A stretch of 64,000 nt of DNA from Coffea arabica. Its lineage: Eukaryota > Streptophyta > Magnoliopsida > Gentianales > Rubiaceae. The translations under genes and the position numbers were made by a program. The notes beneath the pieces were generated by a model. It made no database searches and was not told where the DNA came from. It was given only the letters and a program-made list of their open reading frames with translations. This document shows positions 47,094-59,800 of the stretch, piece by piece (positions within the stretch are counted from its first letter, which is position 1; each line of letters starts with the position of its first letter). The DNA lies in contig NC_092326.1 in NCBI RefSeq assembly GCF_036785885.1, forward strand, positions 41,130,287-41,194,286. The letters run 5' to 3'.

Positions 47094-50000
47094 ATGGGAT
47101 GCTTCCTCTGCACAGGAAAATCAAAGAAGAAAATTGAGTCCCAGAAATCCCACAAGTCTGATGATCAGATCCCATCATCAATAGGTACTTATCCAAGGAA
47201 ATGCATGTTTATCCCATCATCAATACATACTTATCCAAGAAAATGTAGTAAGCATTCACCCTTTATTCCTAATATACTATTTTCACCATAAAAAATCAAT
47301 CTTGCTATCCTAATTGTCACCCCCTCTTGCACTTTTCTCCCTATTTTCCATTTTTTGGAGACATTATTCTTTTTTTTTCCATTTTTTTGGGGAAACATAG
47401 GGTTTTTTCCATTTTTTTTTGGTGAGACACGGTGGGGTTTACGGTATGGATAGACGCGAAGGGTCTTATGGCGTTTATATTGCTGCTTTATGCTGAGACA
47501 TTTAATTGATCTGTGTAACTTTTGGTTGGAATTTGTTTCTTGCTACTGGATTTTGATAATCATTGGCGTTGCTGTGTAATATAAACCAAAATATTAGTTG
47601 TACAGTGCTATGTTGTGTACTGCGAAATGGGCTTCTTCACTATTTCCTGGTTTTGCCTCAAAAGATTGTTTTTTTTCTTATTGGGTTTTAAAATCATTCC
47701 CCTATCTGTGTATGTGTTTGAATTAGTTGGCTTGAAAGTTCATTTTAGTTTAAATTACACTTTCGAGGATGATAGTAGCTGGGGCCTGGTAATAAAATGT
47801 CATTCCAGTTTTGTCTGATATTATCACATTTCCTTTCTTTAAAGGAACTTCGCGCAGTCCAAGTAATGCAAGTGATAGTGCTAATTTCCATATCTGGAAA
47901 TCCTCGTGTTCTGGATCAGATTTATGTTATTGATGTTATTTTGTAAATTTTGGACTCTTTTCATTGTATGACTCCTTCAAAAAGCAGTTAAATGAACCTT
48001 TGTTGTTTTATAAAGTCATTGAAGTCTTGACACTTAAGCTTTTGTCATGTTGTCTTCAGCGGGACATCAAGTTATCTTTGTTTTCTGATGGATAGTAGTG
48101 GTTCTATATGTTGTAGGCAATAAGGTTAGAGAGTGTGATATAATATAATGGAGATTGATTGGTTTTTTGACTTTAGTTCTCTTTTTTCTTTGGAGTCCAC
48201 CTGTTTTAAATGCTTTGGGCGATTGTGGTATCAATTCATGATCGCTGTTGTCGGTGAATGCAGCTGGGAACTAATGCTTTGGTAATAGTTTTGCATGTTG
48301 GGATATTGTTAGTGGAAAGAATTTTTTGGCATATTTTTCATCTTAGTTTAGATGGCTTACTCATTCTAAGACTATGACTGCTGCAACTGTTGCAAGATAG
48401 TGTTGGCTCATAGAAGTCTAACATGATATTTGTGCAAGTAGTGGTGTTTGAGCTTCCTACCTTTCACACATTCCATCGATTTCTGTTCGTCTTTTCAAAA
48501 TTTGATCTTTTTGCGGCAGTGTTACTTCTCTTTAACTACCATGTTAGAAGCTCGCATCACATAATTTTGAAGCTAAAAATTTGTTGGTCCATTTTAATTT
48601 CAGAGAAGCTGAAGGTAAATCCTTCATTCAGTGTCAAAAGTGAAGCTTCTAAAGATGGAGGATCTGGACATATTGCTGCACATACGTTCACATTTCGTGA
48701 ATTGGCAGCTGCTACAAAGAATTTTAGGGCCGATTGTCTGTTAGGGGAAGGAGGCTTTGGTAAAGTGTACAAAGGTCGATTAGAGGGTACTAATCAGGTT
48801 TGTTTAACTTTTGCTGTCTGAAACATTACACAACTTTGAAATGATGCTCTAGTCTCATTATTCCTCACCTTAATGAGTACTATCGAGCTACAGTTGTTTT
48901 CTTAGGTGTATTCTATTCTTGTGTGTCTGTTTTGTTTCTTTTCTTCCTTTGAAGGCCAGTTATCTTTTCATTTCTTGTCAAGATATGTGAAAAGCATTTG
49001 AGCAGCACGCATGAGCATATATGTCTTTTCCTATCCCATTTACCCTATACAACCCAAGAATTGGCAAAGAAAGACAAGTTGAAAACATAAATTATCATCA
49101 TTTTGAGACCTGAAATGTTGGGTTTAGGTTCATTTCGATAACAAGTCAATCAGTAACACTCAGTTAGTGAGCAAAATACTACCAGGTTTTGATATTGTAT
49201 TGCTGAATTACCTTTCAGATGTGTGAAACCAATCTTCAGGTTATGATGTGATTATACTTCTCCTTTGAAACTCACAGAAATACGTCAATACAACACTTAT
49301 CTGAGATCTGTTGGATGCCAGTGACAATAGGTCAACTAGCCAACTATATGCTTATCTTTATATATTATACATCTAGCATCTTATTTGTCAGTTGTATGTT
49401 GGTAAATATTTGTTCATGCATGTTTTTCCACCATTATGCCTTTTCCGATTGTTAGATTTTGTACTCGTGTATCTTTGTACCTCATTCAGAACTTTAATGA
49501 AATATCGTGAGATAATACAACTTTGTCCATTGAGTAGGTTGTGGCTATAAAGCAACTTGATCGCAATGGCTTGCAAGGAAACAGGGAATTCCTTGTTGAA
49601 GTACTAATGCTGAGCTTGCTTCACCACCCGAACTTGGTGAACTTAATCGGGTACTGTGCTGATGGGGATCAGAGACTTTTGGTTTATGAATACATGCCAT
49701 TAGGATCACTGGAGGACCATCTCCATGGTATGTGTTGTATTAGACTCAAATGTTCAAATTACTAAATAGATTCATGCTTGGCTACAGGCACTGCTGTGTT
49801 GCATCATAGACCTGTATTTTCTTTTGGATATCCAAATGTACAAGGGATTTGTGAAGAGAGTTTAAGAGAAGAGAGTTTAAGATATATCATATTTTCTTAT
49901 TGATATGTTGAAGAAGATGATGATTCCACAATTAATACCCTCTAAATTAGAAATGTTTATAATTTGTTACTGCATCCTAAGATTGAATCCTACCTTCAGT

Positions 50001-52094
50001 TAGGGGTGTGGACAATGCCTGTAGATCTGAAATCTGATGAATCCAATCTGTTTTCCCGGACACTTGGTCTGGTTGATCTCAACCTTCATTTGCACGCATG
50101 GAAGGCTTTGAGCCACTAAAAACATGACTGTAGTGCTCTATCTTTTTTTTTTTCTAGAATTAAAATAACAGTTATATTAGCGTCTTCAAATTTAACATCA
50201 TCTCTTTGTGGATAACTCTTTAAGGATTTTTTTTTTTGGGCTGGGTCAACCTGTCAGCGAAGAGAAGTAATCCAAGTTCTTAATGTTCGGGTATCTGCAA
50301 TGATGCACATGGAACTGCCACTTTTCCCGATGAATATGTGATCTGAAACTCTCTTGCTAGATCCCTCTTGTAACATCTAATGACAAAGGAATATATTGAC
50401 TTGTGTTTTTCAGACCTTCCACCTGATAAAGATCCACTTGACTGGAATACAAGAATGAAAATAGCTGCCGGTGCTGCAAAAGGCTTGGAGTATTTGCATG
50501 ACAAAGCAAGCCCTCCTGTTATCTATCGAGATTTAAAATGCTCAAACATTCTGCTTGATGAAGGATACTATCCCAAGTTATCAGATTTTGGGTTAGCCAA
50601 ATTAGGTCCAGTTGGGGATAAGACACATGTATCGACTAGAGTAATGGGAACCTATGGATATTGTGCACCAGAGTATGCAATGACTGGACAGCTTACACTG
50701 AAATCGGATGTTTACAGTTTTGGAGTTGTTCTTCTGGAAATCATAACAGGCAGAAAAGCAATTGACAATTCAAGAGGTGCTGGGGAGCACAATCTTGTTG
50801 CATGGGTAAGAGGTTTATCCTACCATTGGGGTTTTTTTGGAGGGGGTCAATTTTTTGCTGTTTAGTTACTTGTACCTTTCAATATAATAACTGGAGTTCA
50901 GCTGCCACTTGACTAATTCTTTTGATTTGTTAGCTAGAACTTTGGCCCGTTCCATGACTGGTATAGTACCGGCTTGAACTTTTCACATGTTTATCTCTGC
51001 ATATGATTCTAAAAATTTAGCATGCATTTTACTGTGGGAAGCGTATAGCCTTTCTAACTAAAAGGGAGGGCTTTGCTAAGTAAACTTGTTCAAGGTCATG
51101 AAGATTCGCTGCTGAAGTAATGACCAATTGTTCCAATCATTATAAATAGTTTTGACTGTCCAGTTCTATTAAACTTTGGATGTTTGTTACTGATTTCTGC
51201 TATATCATATTTTCCTGGAAATCAATTGCTGTTCTGATACCTGGATCATAGGAAATCATGCTTTAGTACCTTCTAGTAAGGAATCTTTGTTGGTATTTTG
51301 AGATTGTACCTGAATCTAAGGCCTGAATCTAAGGAAGCGTCTGCATCTTCATTCTAGTACTCCTGTGTTCTGGAGAATAACTAAACTTGTATGCTTTCTA
51401 ATCTAACTCGAGCATTAAAAAAAATATCTTTATACTGATCTCTTAATGGATTCCAACTGAAAGGGACTGAAGTAGATGGTTATGTTACACCTTGCTAGCA
51501 GAAAGACTTTGGAAGCAAAACTGCACACCTTTATTAAGGATAGGCAACTTGATTTAGTAGCTACATCACTTGACTAAATCTCAATAATCTTGCAATTATG
51601 GTTTGGGTGGCATAACGCAGATTTTTTGTTCATACAATTTTTTTCTGTACAATGGTCATTTGTCTGAACAATGTAGTTGCTGCTTGTTTTGTCATTTCAA
51701 CATATTTGAACACCAATGTAATGTGGCTGTCAAATGGTACTCAAAGATTGATAGGAATGGCATCAAGAAAAACAAGTTGAATAAACTCTGGAGGAGCATC
51801 TTTTGTTGATTTTGTATGTTGTCCGATTCAACTGTGCAGGCACGTCCCTTGTTCAAAGACCGAAGGAAGTTCTCTCAGATGGCTGATCCATTGCTTCAAG
51901 GTCAATACCCATCAAGAGGCTTGTATCAAGCTCTTGCTGTTGCTGCAATGTGTGTTCAGGAGCAGCCAAACATGCGCCCTCTTATGGCAGATGTAGTCAC
52001 AGCCTTAAGTTATCTTGCTTCTCAGAGATATGATCCTGAGACTCAGCCAGTCCAAAGGCAGCGCTCAGGCGCATCCACACCAAGAACAAGATGA
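47094..52094 (+). CDS. Receptor-like cytoplasmic kinase, CDL1/PBL type (RLCK VII)
   Basis: Five exons in phase (47094-47184, 48604-48797, 49538-49727, 50414-50805, 51840-52094) give 373 residues. MGCFLC provides Gly2 for myristoylation and Cys3/Cys6 for palmitoylation, so plasma-membrane attachment is expected. The kinase domain starts after [20 protein letters not shown]. It has the glycine loop LGEGGFGKV (77-85), catalytic Lys100 in [13 protein letters not shown] with Asp198, DFG at 216-218, and activation segment [20 protein letters not shown] (226-245). All catalytic residues are present. Such kinases relay signals from pattern-recognition or brassinosteroid receptors (family knowledge). 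Length and the short C-tail (ending STPRTR) fit CDL1 better than PBL27 or PBS1, which are longer. Position next to PRR7 also fits CDL1. The orthology call is moderately sure; the family call is very sure. Confidence 0.93.
47169..47252. repeat. 42-bp tandem duplication over the exon-1 splice donor
   Basis: ATCCCATCATCAATAGGTAC at 47169 and ATCCCATCATCAATACATAC at 47211 begin two adjacent 42-bp units; both continue TTATCCAAG. Only the first keeps a GT donor (AG|GTACTT); the second reads ACATAC. The degenerate upstream copy of this region has a single unit, so the duplication arose after the larger one. Confidence 0.85.
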
Positions 52095-53812
52095 TTGCAG
52101 CGGTTGAGAGCACAATCTAAGTTGACGACCTAATTGAATATTCTGATCCCTCTTCCACCAGTATCAATCCAAGGATGGTTAGCTGCAGCTGGCACTTTTT
52201 GTACGTCTGAATGGTGATGCATCTTTAACAGATTTTCTCGCCACTTTATGCAAAAGGTTTGATGAAGCTGTTACAGTATACTATATTTCTTCCTGGAAAG
52301 GAAGCAAAAGAACCAGGATTTTTTGAACCACACCATAGTTGCCTTGCCAGGAAACCCCTTTCCTTTCTCTCTTTTTAAGTTTAATTAGTTATAGGTATCT
52401 TTAATTTGATACTTTACTTTCCCTGTCCGCTGTGCCACTATCTGCTTGTGTAGAAGTATTTTGCCACGGCTTTGAGTAGCTGGATTTGGTAACCTTTATG
52501 CCATCATATAGAGGAACAAGAAAGTTATTCTAGCGATATTCTTATGTATAAATATGTAAAGAAACTCGAGCAATTTGTAGGAACTGTTTTTCTTCTGAAA
52601 TGTGATGAGTAATTTGAACTACAGCTACATGCATGGTATGGTTGTTTCTTTCTAATTTTCTCTTTGTTTTTGTTTGTTTTGTTTTCTTTACTTTCTCTTT
52701 TATATGAACATATATGCATGTACATATTTAGATGATGAATCCTGTGTATTAACAAATGTTTGTAATTATGGAAATTCTGATTGCTACATTTGATGTTTCA
52801 ATTACCGGAGTCATTAACCGAGATTACATTAAAAAGTTACAAAGACAATACCTAATTTACCGCCAATTACCCTTTCAAAATGAGGAGAATTCAGCCAAGT
52901 GTGATTAATTTAGCAACAGACTAAAACCCCACGCCTTAGTCTTTTAACTTCGAGGGGAGTTGGGACAAGGACAGTAGCAGGTGGAAACCGTCAGGAAAGG
53001 TTGACGGCCAAATAGAGTGTTGATTGATGCTGCATTTTGAAAAATAATAATGTGTTTGTGTGGTTGGTTGTAGTGTAATAACTCATTAAGATACAGATAA
53101 GCCGAATTTCCAGGTTTTTGACCCAGCAGTTAAAATTTAAATTTACTGGGACGGTCATGATACAACATCAACTTGACTGATTGATGACTTGGAAAAAAAC
53201 AAAATCAATCCCTAATTCGCCTAATAATAGTACTGAACTCATAATCTTCCACAGTAAAAAAACTATTGCATTGATGATTTCCCTCTACTCTTTATCACAT
53301 GTCCAATACAACAGCATGAACAAATTTCTTACTACCGGACGCCTCAGTGACATTTTTTCCATGGAAATGAGGCTAGAACATTGAGCAAATCACTCTTTTT
53401 TAGCTTTCTTCAAAAGAATTGATATCACTACTCTCTCTCTCTCTCTGTGCATCTACAACATTATACATTTGAGTAGCTGAGGGGGAGAAGAAAAAAATAT
53501 AACAATAATATTACAGGAAGCATTATTTTACAACCGGAGGATAGCTAAAAGATCCCCTTTTTCATCTTTTCTAAATTTGTCTATGCTTACCTAGCTATTA
53601 ATATTGTTTTTCTATAATAAACAAACCAATAAATGGTACTATACTTTCTTATACCTTCTTCCTTCACCTTCTAAGGGATGGAGGGGGTGAAAAAATAAGA
53701 TGCAGACAAAGAAACCACATTTACTCGTTTCAAAAGTGACATTCAAGCTGGAGAGCAGTTCCTGTTTCTAACAAGAGTTGCAGTTTCCCAGGCCTTTTTT
53801 CATCTTCAGAAG
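52095..53812. other. Convergent 3' region between kinase and Rab-GAP
   Basis: Contains the probable 3' UTRs of both genes (forward to about 52.6 kb; reverse from 53812 down to about 53.5 kb), a short (CT)n at 53430-53447 and AT-rich spacer. No further gene was found. Confidence 0.6.
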
Positions 53813-56800
53813 CTATTGTACATTGTCCTCCAGCTGATGGCTGTTAGTCTCTTTCTGTGGGGTACTCGGAGTTTGTTCCACTTTCGCGTCTACCAATTTA
53901 TCATCATTGGATTCCTCAACATTAGATGGCTTTCCCTATATGATTCACAGCAAATGTAGGGCATATATAAGCAATAAGTGGCACAATCTACATTTGAGCT
54001 TATTATTGCATTAAACCATCTTTCTTTCAGCTCCCTACAGTGATCCTTAATGAAACTCTTTTGATAATAAATTTGTACATTATAATTCTTCAAAATTGGA
54101 GAAGTCTAAACTGACCTTAATCCTATCACGCCAACCAAGTCCAAATGGTCTTGATAGCAAACTAATCTTTCTCATCGGGATGTCTTGGGAAGAATCTTGA
54201 CTGTTTCGAACTTGAGAAGAATCTTGCTGTACAGACCTATGAAGTGCAGTTGAGTTAACTATGACTGACACTAACAAATGCAAACCACAAAACCAAATTC
54301 TGTTCATGCCAGCGGTAGCACATCCAAAAAATAAAGGAATTCAGTATTGCAGAAGAAGAAAAAAATAATCAAACAGCATAATGTCAATGTCATTAAACAC
54401 TTGAAAGTAGATAGTGAAAGAGACAATAGGCACCTTGGAGAAGGTTGTGCTTTATTTTGTCCAGACTGGTACTGCAATGTAGCCTCCAACATGGACTCTG
54501 CCATAATTACCCTTTTTTCCATATCAGCCAGGGAAGCAATAGCTTCTTCATATTTTTCCTGCCGTTAGAAAGACGATATAACTTAATGACTGACATTTCC
54601 AGCTGGTGTATTTTTCTGAAGCGCCGGCATAATTAAGTTTGCAAATTAGGCGCAAAAATTCTAATCAATATCATGGACATCAAAGAGACAAATGCAGAGG
54701 ATAAAGGTTCAACTTCTAACCAACTTTCAGCCATAAATCAGAGCCAGACTTAATTCCCTTTCAAGTTCAACAATTACTCAAGTACTGGCTGACTTTTCAA
54801 AAGCTTGGAACAGGATTGTGAGGAGAACTTTAAAGGATAGGAATCCACCTCAAAGCAAACAAACAGTGGGCTCTTTTCAATAAGGTAACCACACGATAAC
54901 AAAATCAATGCAATAGTTGAGATAAATTGCTTATAGGTCCTCTGTTAAAAAGAAACAATGAATGGGCTGGCGAGCTGATAGCACAAGTCCATATTAAAAC
55001 TTTGTAATGAATAAGCACGGTATAAATGCTATCACTAATGCTCCACTAGATTGAATGTAAACTGGTTTTCCCTTTACTGTCAATTTGTTACAGATGCACA
55101 AACACAACACTGACATATTTTGCTAGTTCCAACAAACAAAAGAATAATTGACGAAGAAAAAGTTTAATAGCAATATGAACAAAAGAATGAGATGCCTCAA
55201 GACAGACATAATATCCTAGTAAACCTGAAGCACTTGAGCAGCATATCTCTGAGCATTTGCATCTTGTTCAGCAAACCTACGAGCATCTTCAGTTACCTTC
55301 TGCTCCTGCTCTACTTTCATCAAAACCTAGATAAGAGGTCATGACCAAGTCACTATATGAAATACTGAGGAGACTGAGGGGTAAAATCAGCTACAATGTC
55401 ATGAATCATCTACTAGTAGTAAAAATAGTACCTGTAGCATGGCAGTTTCTTGTTCTTGCTTATCAGCAAAAGCCTGCCGAAGTTCTGCAAGTTCTCGCTC
55501 TAATTGCTCAACCTAAAGAGAAGACACATGATTTACCTTGAATTCAGAAAATCAGTATCTCAAAAGAGAGTGATTAGATTTGCACCATAAAACACTCATT
55601 GAAATTAAGCAGATTTTAGACAAATTTTGAAAAGAAAACATCATTGATATCACCAGCGAGAAAAAAGGAACCAAAATGCTGAAGAAAAGGGGGGGGGGGG
55701 ATAAAAAAGAAAAAGAAGCAACTCTTGAACTTGACACACTAAGCCAAAAATTTTTATTAGAAAAGCTTGCATATGAAATTCATTCTGTAGATCCCATGCA
55801 ATAAGATTATACTCACATCAGAGAACAACTAAACAGCAAATCAGGAAAGAAGCCCAGGCAAAAAGCTCAATTTTGAAAAGCCAAAATACAATAAGAATCC
55901 AAAAAATATTGAGTAGCCCTCTTGCAGTGGACCCCGTCACAAGTGATGTACACAGCGGTGATCGGAAAAAAAAACAATCCCTTTTTCAATTAATGACCAA
56001 TATTGGGTAAAATCAAATAAGACCTGAATTATCTAGCAGTCAAAATTTATAGTAATTGCTTTATTTGATACCAGGAGGAAAAGGCAATTTCATCAGAGAC
56101 ATCAAAAAGCACCGTACAGAAAGAGCAAAATAAGTGGAGAATCAGCAAGATAAATCAATGAGATAATAATAAAGGAAAAAAATCATGGTCGGAAAAATTA
56201 TTCACGTACTCGTGCACTCAATTGCCTCCGGTTATCTTGCTTGACCATCTCCATTAGTGCTGTTTCCAACTCCTCAGATCTGTCAAACCAAGAGAAGGAA
56301 AGAAAAAAAAAATTTGATATTCAGTACGAGAAGTAAAAATTCTGTGAAGCAGCCGTATTTGCATTTTGAAGGCAGTTATAACAAGCAAAATATTTCATCA
56401 GGAAAGCACAGAACATCAAAACATACAAATACCAAAAGACTTATAAGTTGCTGTTATGTATACTTATGGAGTATCACAAAAAAAGGCATGTATAGTTTAG
56501 AAGTATCAGAGAAAAGCTAACCTGAACTAAGATACATTACAAGGTGACGGAATGTTCTCAATCGTTTTTTAAATGTCTGATACATAAAGCAAGACCTATA
56601 CTTGACATCATGTGCACAAAAATATTTGGCTAGAAAGGAAAAATTCATGTGAAAAAAAATAACTATACAGGCACCATTAAGAAGACAATCTTTAGAAGAT
56701 AAAGCCAATATTTGGGCTCCTTTGGATTTGTGGGTCCTGCATGTATTTTGTTTCAAACTGAGTGAAAGTAATGCCCATGTTTCCAACAGAAGGACCCAAA

Positions 56801-59800
56801 ATTAAGATCCAAGAAAATTGAACAGCAAATCAGTCAGAATTCAGGAGGCAAGAAACTGCACGGCACATAACACTGACATCTACCTGAGTTCAGCAGACCG
56901 TTTTTCCTCCAACAACTTACATAATTCAACCTTCAGCCACACTACCTGCACATGCTCTATATGTCACCAAGGGAAGAACAAAAAATATACTCTTTTTGAT
57001 GAATAAGACAATCAAAACAAAGTGAAACAAATTTTACTCGTACAAGGGAAGCATATATTAATTGCACAATATGCATAGCGTGGTGCCATATCAACTTTCC
57101 AAAAGTATATAACAATCCGTCTCTCCTGTATTCCACTGATTACCAGTTTGAGTTCAACCTCCAGTCATTATCAGCTAATGGACATACTTCTAAGCTGCGA
57201 GTCCTCCTTAGGAGGCAAATTCATTATCATTGGCGAAGGTTTTCTAAAATCTCATAGCTATTCAGTGGTACACAAGTGCATTTAAGGGATGCACCAAGCA
57301 TTGGAACTTCAAGTATGGAAAAGGAAGGGATTTGTGATTAAGCAATAATATAACTCTCCTTAATCATTTATATCAATCTATATCAAAAGTTCTACAAGAA
57401 TACCTTGCCATGTTACACAAGAATGATATTTGACCTAGTATTCATATTTATCCATAGCAATAATAAGGACAAGAGGTCAGGAAAGGGAAGAAGGTACCTG
57501 TTCTTTGAGATCTGGAACAGAATCAATCTCCATATCATCTGTCAGGCCCGTATACAACTGATCCATGGTAGCAGATGCAGCATGTATGGGGGATACATCA
57601 CCATTTATCTGTTTATTAACCCCTTGATCTGCTCTATTCGCCCCAGCAATAATAGATCCAGGATCCTGCTTAAAACTATATAGCTTGGACGCCAAGCCCT
57701 TGGAATCCTTCCAGGCCCGAAGTCCTTTTGATCTTTCTTCAATAGCAGCCTTTACTGCTGGCCGATGCTTATTTCTCAGTTCCTGTAGTCTGGATTCATT
57801 AACATTCTGGTAACCCATGCATGCTGTCAAAACCAGTTGGCTGCTATCAAATGTGGAGCCAGCCAGTGACTGCAACAGAGTTACTGCATCACCAGCATCC
57901 TTAGTTGTGACAAGGGCAGGTCCTAAACAAAACTGAGCAAAATAAGTTTCATTCATGTAATAGTAGAGTCCTTATTTCAAGTAAAAATGGTTAAGCACAT
58001 CAAAGAACTACGAAAAGGTCACATCAATATACACATTCGAGGTATGTAGAGTGACCCCAAACACTTTATGACATTACCATATAGTTCCATTAAAGCAAGG
58101 GCTGTCCGAAATAGCATCACACGGTTTCCTTCGAAGAGAAGCACATCCCAGACCCTAAGAACTGGGAAAAAAGCAAACTTATCAGGCTCAAGCTCTCATA
58201 TGACACTGCACTTCCAGTGAGATAAGCAAAATGAGAAGAGACGTTTCATAACTGGATGGCATGAGAATAGCAGATAAGCACATTCCTACAACCTCAACAT
58301 ATAAAGACCTACAAAGATATAGCACAATGAAGCAAAGAACCTGACCACTTTCCCATGGAAGCATATTCATGAATATTGAAAGGAACCATGGTCCAGTAAC
58401 CCATGCCACTTGAACTCCTAGATAATCCAGATGGTTTACTGCAACATACAAAGAGGTAGAATGAAACCAAAGAATAACAGCAAGGTTGTCTAATCAAAGA
58501 TTAATGGGATTAAAGCACCAAGTAGAGGCATTGTCTACAGAAAAAAAACAAGAAGACAGTATGACAACAAGAGACAAACCCAGTTTTGGAAATTTTTCGC
58601 GCACCAACTCCTCAAGAACAAGTTGGTCAACCTGAAACATAATTCAAAAAAAGAAATTATATCTTAATCAACTTTTGAAACTTCTTCGCATATCCACATT
58701 ATTTAGTTCAAGAATTCAAATACATGATTCATCCAAAAGGAACTAGACATCCACAATCTTACAAATCAATATGGCCAAGGCCAACCAATTGACAAAGCAA
58801 CCAAAACCCAAAGCTCATTACCTGGGACTCTATCATTTCTTCTGAATAATAGCCATCAAAATAGTCATCAAGAATCCCCAACAAAGCCCTGAAAAAGCTA
58901 GCACTTAAGAAAATCCCATGCTAACAGCAATGCATATGGTGCATAATGACACCAAACAGATAACCAAAATTTACAACAAAATAATTTAAAAAATCATATA
59001 ACTATCACCCAAACAATAGGTTCCAGTAATGAACACCATGAGCAAGTTCCAAACTCACCAAAATGCATTTTCTTCAGGCATCAGTAACAGCAGCAGACCT
59101 GCAAAGAAATTCATTGCCTGCAAAGTAAATAGCAATAAATCAGTGGCATTTGGAAGATGTCAAGTGTCATTTAGCTTAAGGTCACAGGCACGAGCGAATA
59201 TAACTAGAGATCAACTTTATGGAACACAAAAGAAGACCAAAAATCATATAAAGAAACCAGCGTATATCAACAATATTGTCTTGATGCATTAAGGTATAAA
59301 AACATAGGAAGAAACAAAATAATAATGTGAGAACAACTACCCAAGACAATTAAATTCAGCTTGTCACCGCCACATTCCCCATGCTAAATCATAAGAAAAA
59401 AAAAAAAGAAACTCTTTGCAGACAAGTACCTGACAGTACCCAACAGAAGGATTATGCCGAGCATAAGCAGTAAGTAATCGTCTCAAAGCATTTCTTCCAT
59501 CTTCATCCAGAGCAGGATGGCCTGGGAATGTCCGAGGCAAATCCTATACAGTTTAAACAATAATAGAAAACTCAGAATGGCATCAAATTAGTAACAAGAA
59601 GCTATCTATAATCACAATAGAAGGGTAAACCAAAGACCTTCTCAATCTGCCCTTTCCATTTCTCAGATATAGCAATACAGTCTGCAGTTGACTCCTTTTT
59701 ACAGTCCTCTGATTCCACATGTCTGTTATCTGTGTTATTAGCAGATTTAACGTTTGATGCTAGTAAATCTTGATAGTATTTCTCCACACGACGCGTCTTG

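Larger units (their letters stand above)
45300..47450 (+). repeat. ~1.18-kb-period tandem duplication of kinase promoter and exon 1
   Basis: Copy A (about 45300-46200) and copy B (about 46480-47450) match in order over their full length: the CAACCCCAAAATTATAATTTT word, AACTCAAGGGTGCTAAGTGAT (45621 and 46797), AAATTACCCATTGTTTTA, the CTTCTTACCTTCTTTA-like leader, exon 1, and CAATCTTGCTATCCTAATTG after it. The offset is 1176-1181 bases. Copy B carries the working first exon of the kinase gene; copy A is degenerate. Confidence 0.85.

Noticed and set aside
47849-47935. Possible extra kinase exon after TTTAAAG (GAACTTCGCGCAGTCC...)
   Set aside because: It has an acceptor-like start but no good donor before an in-frame stop; joining exon 1 directly to 48604 gives perfect phase and the family-like sequence [11 protein letters not shown].
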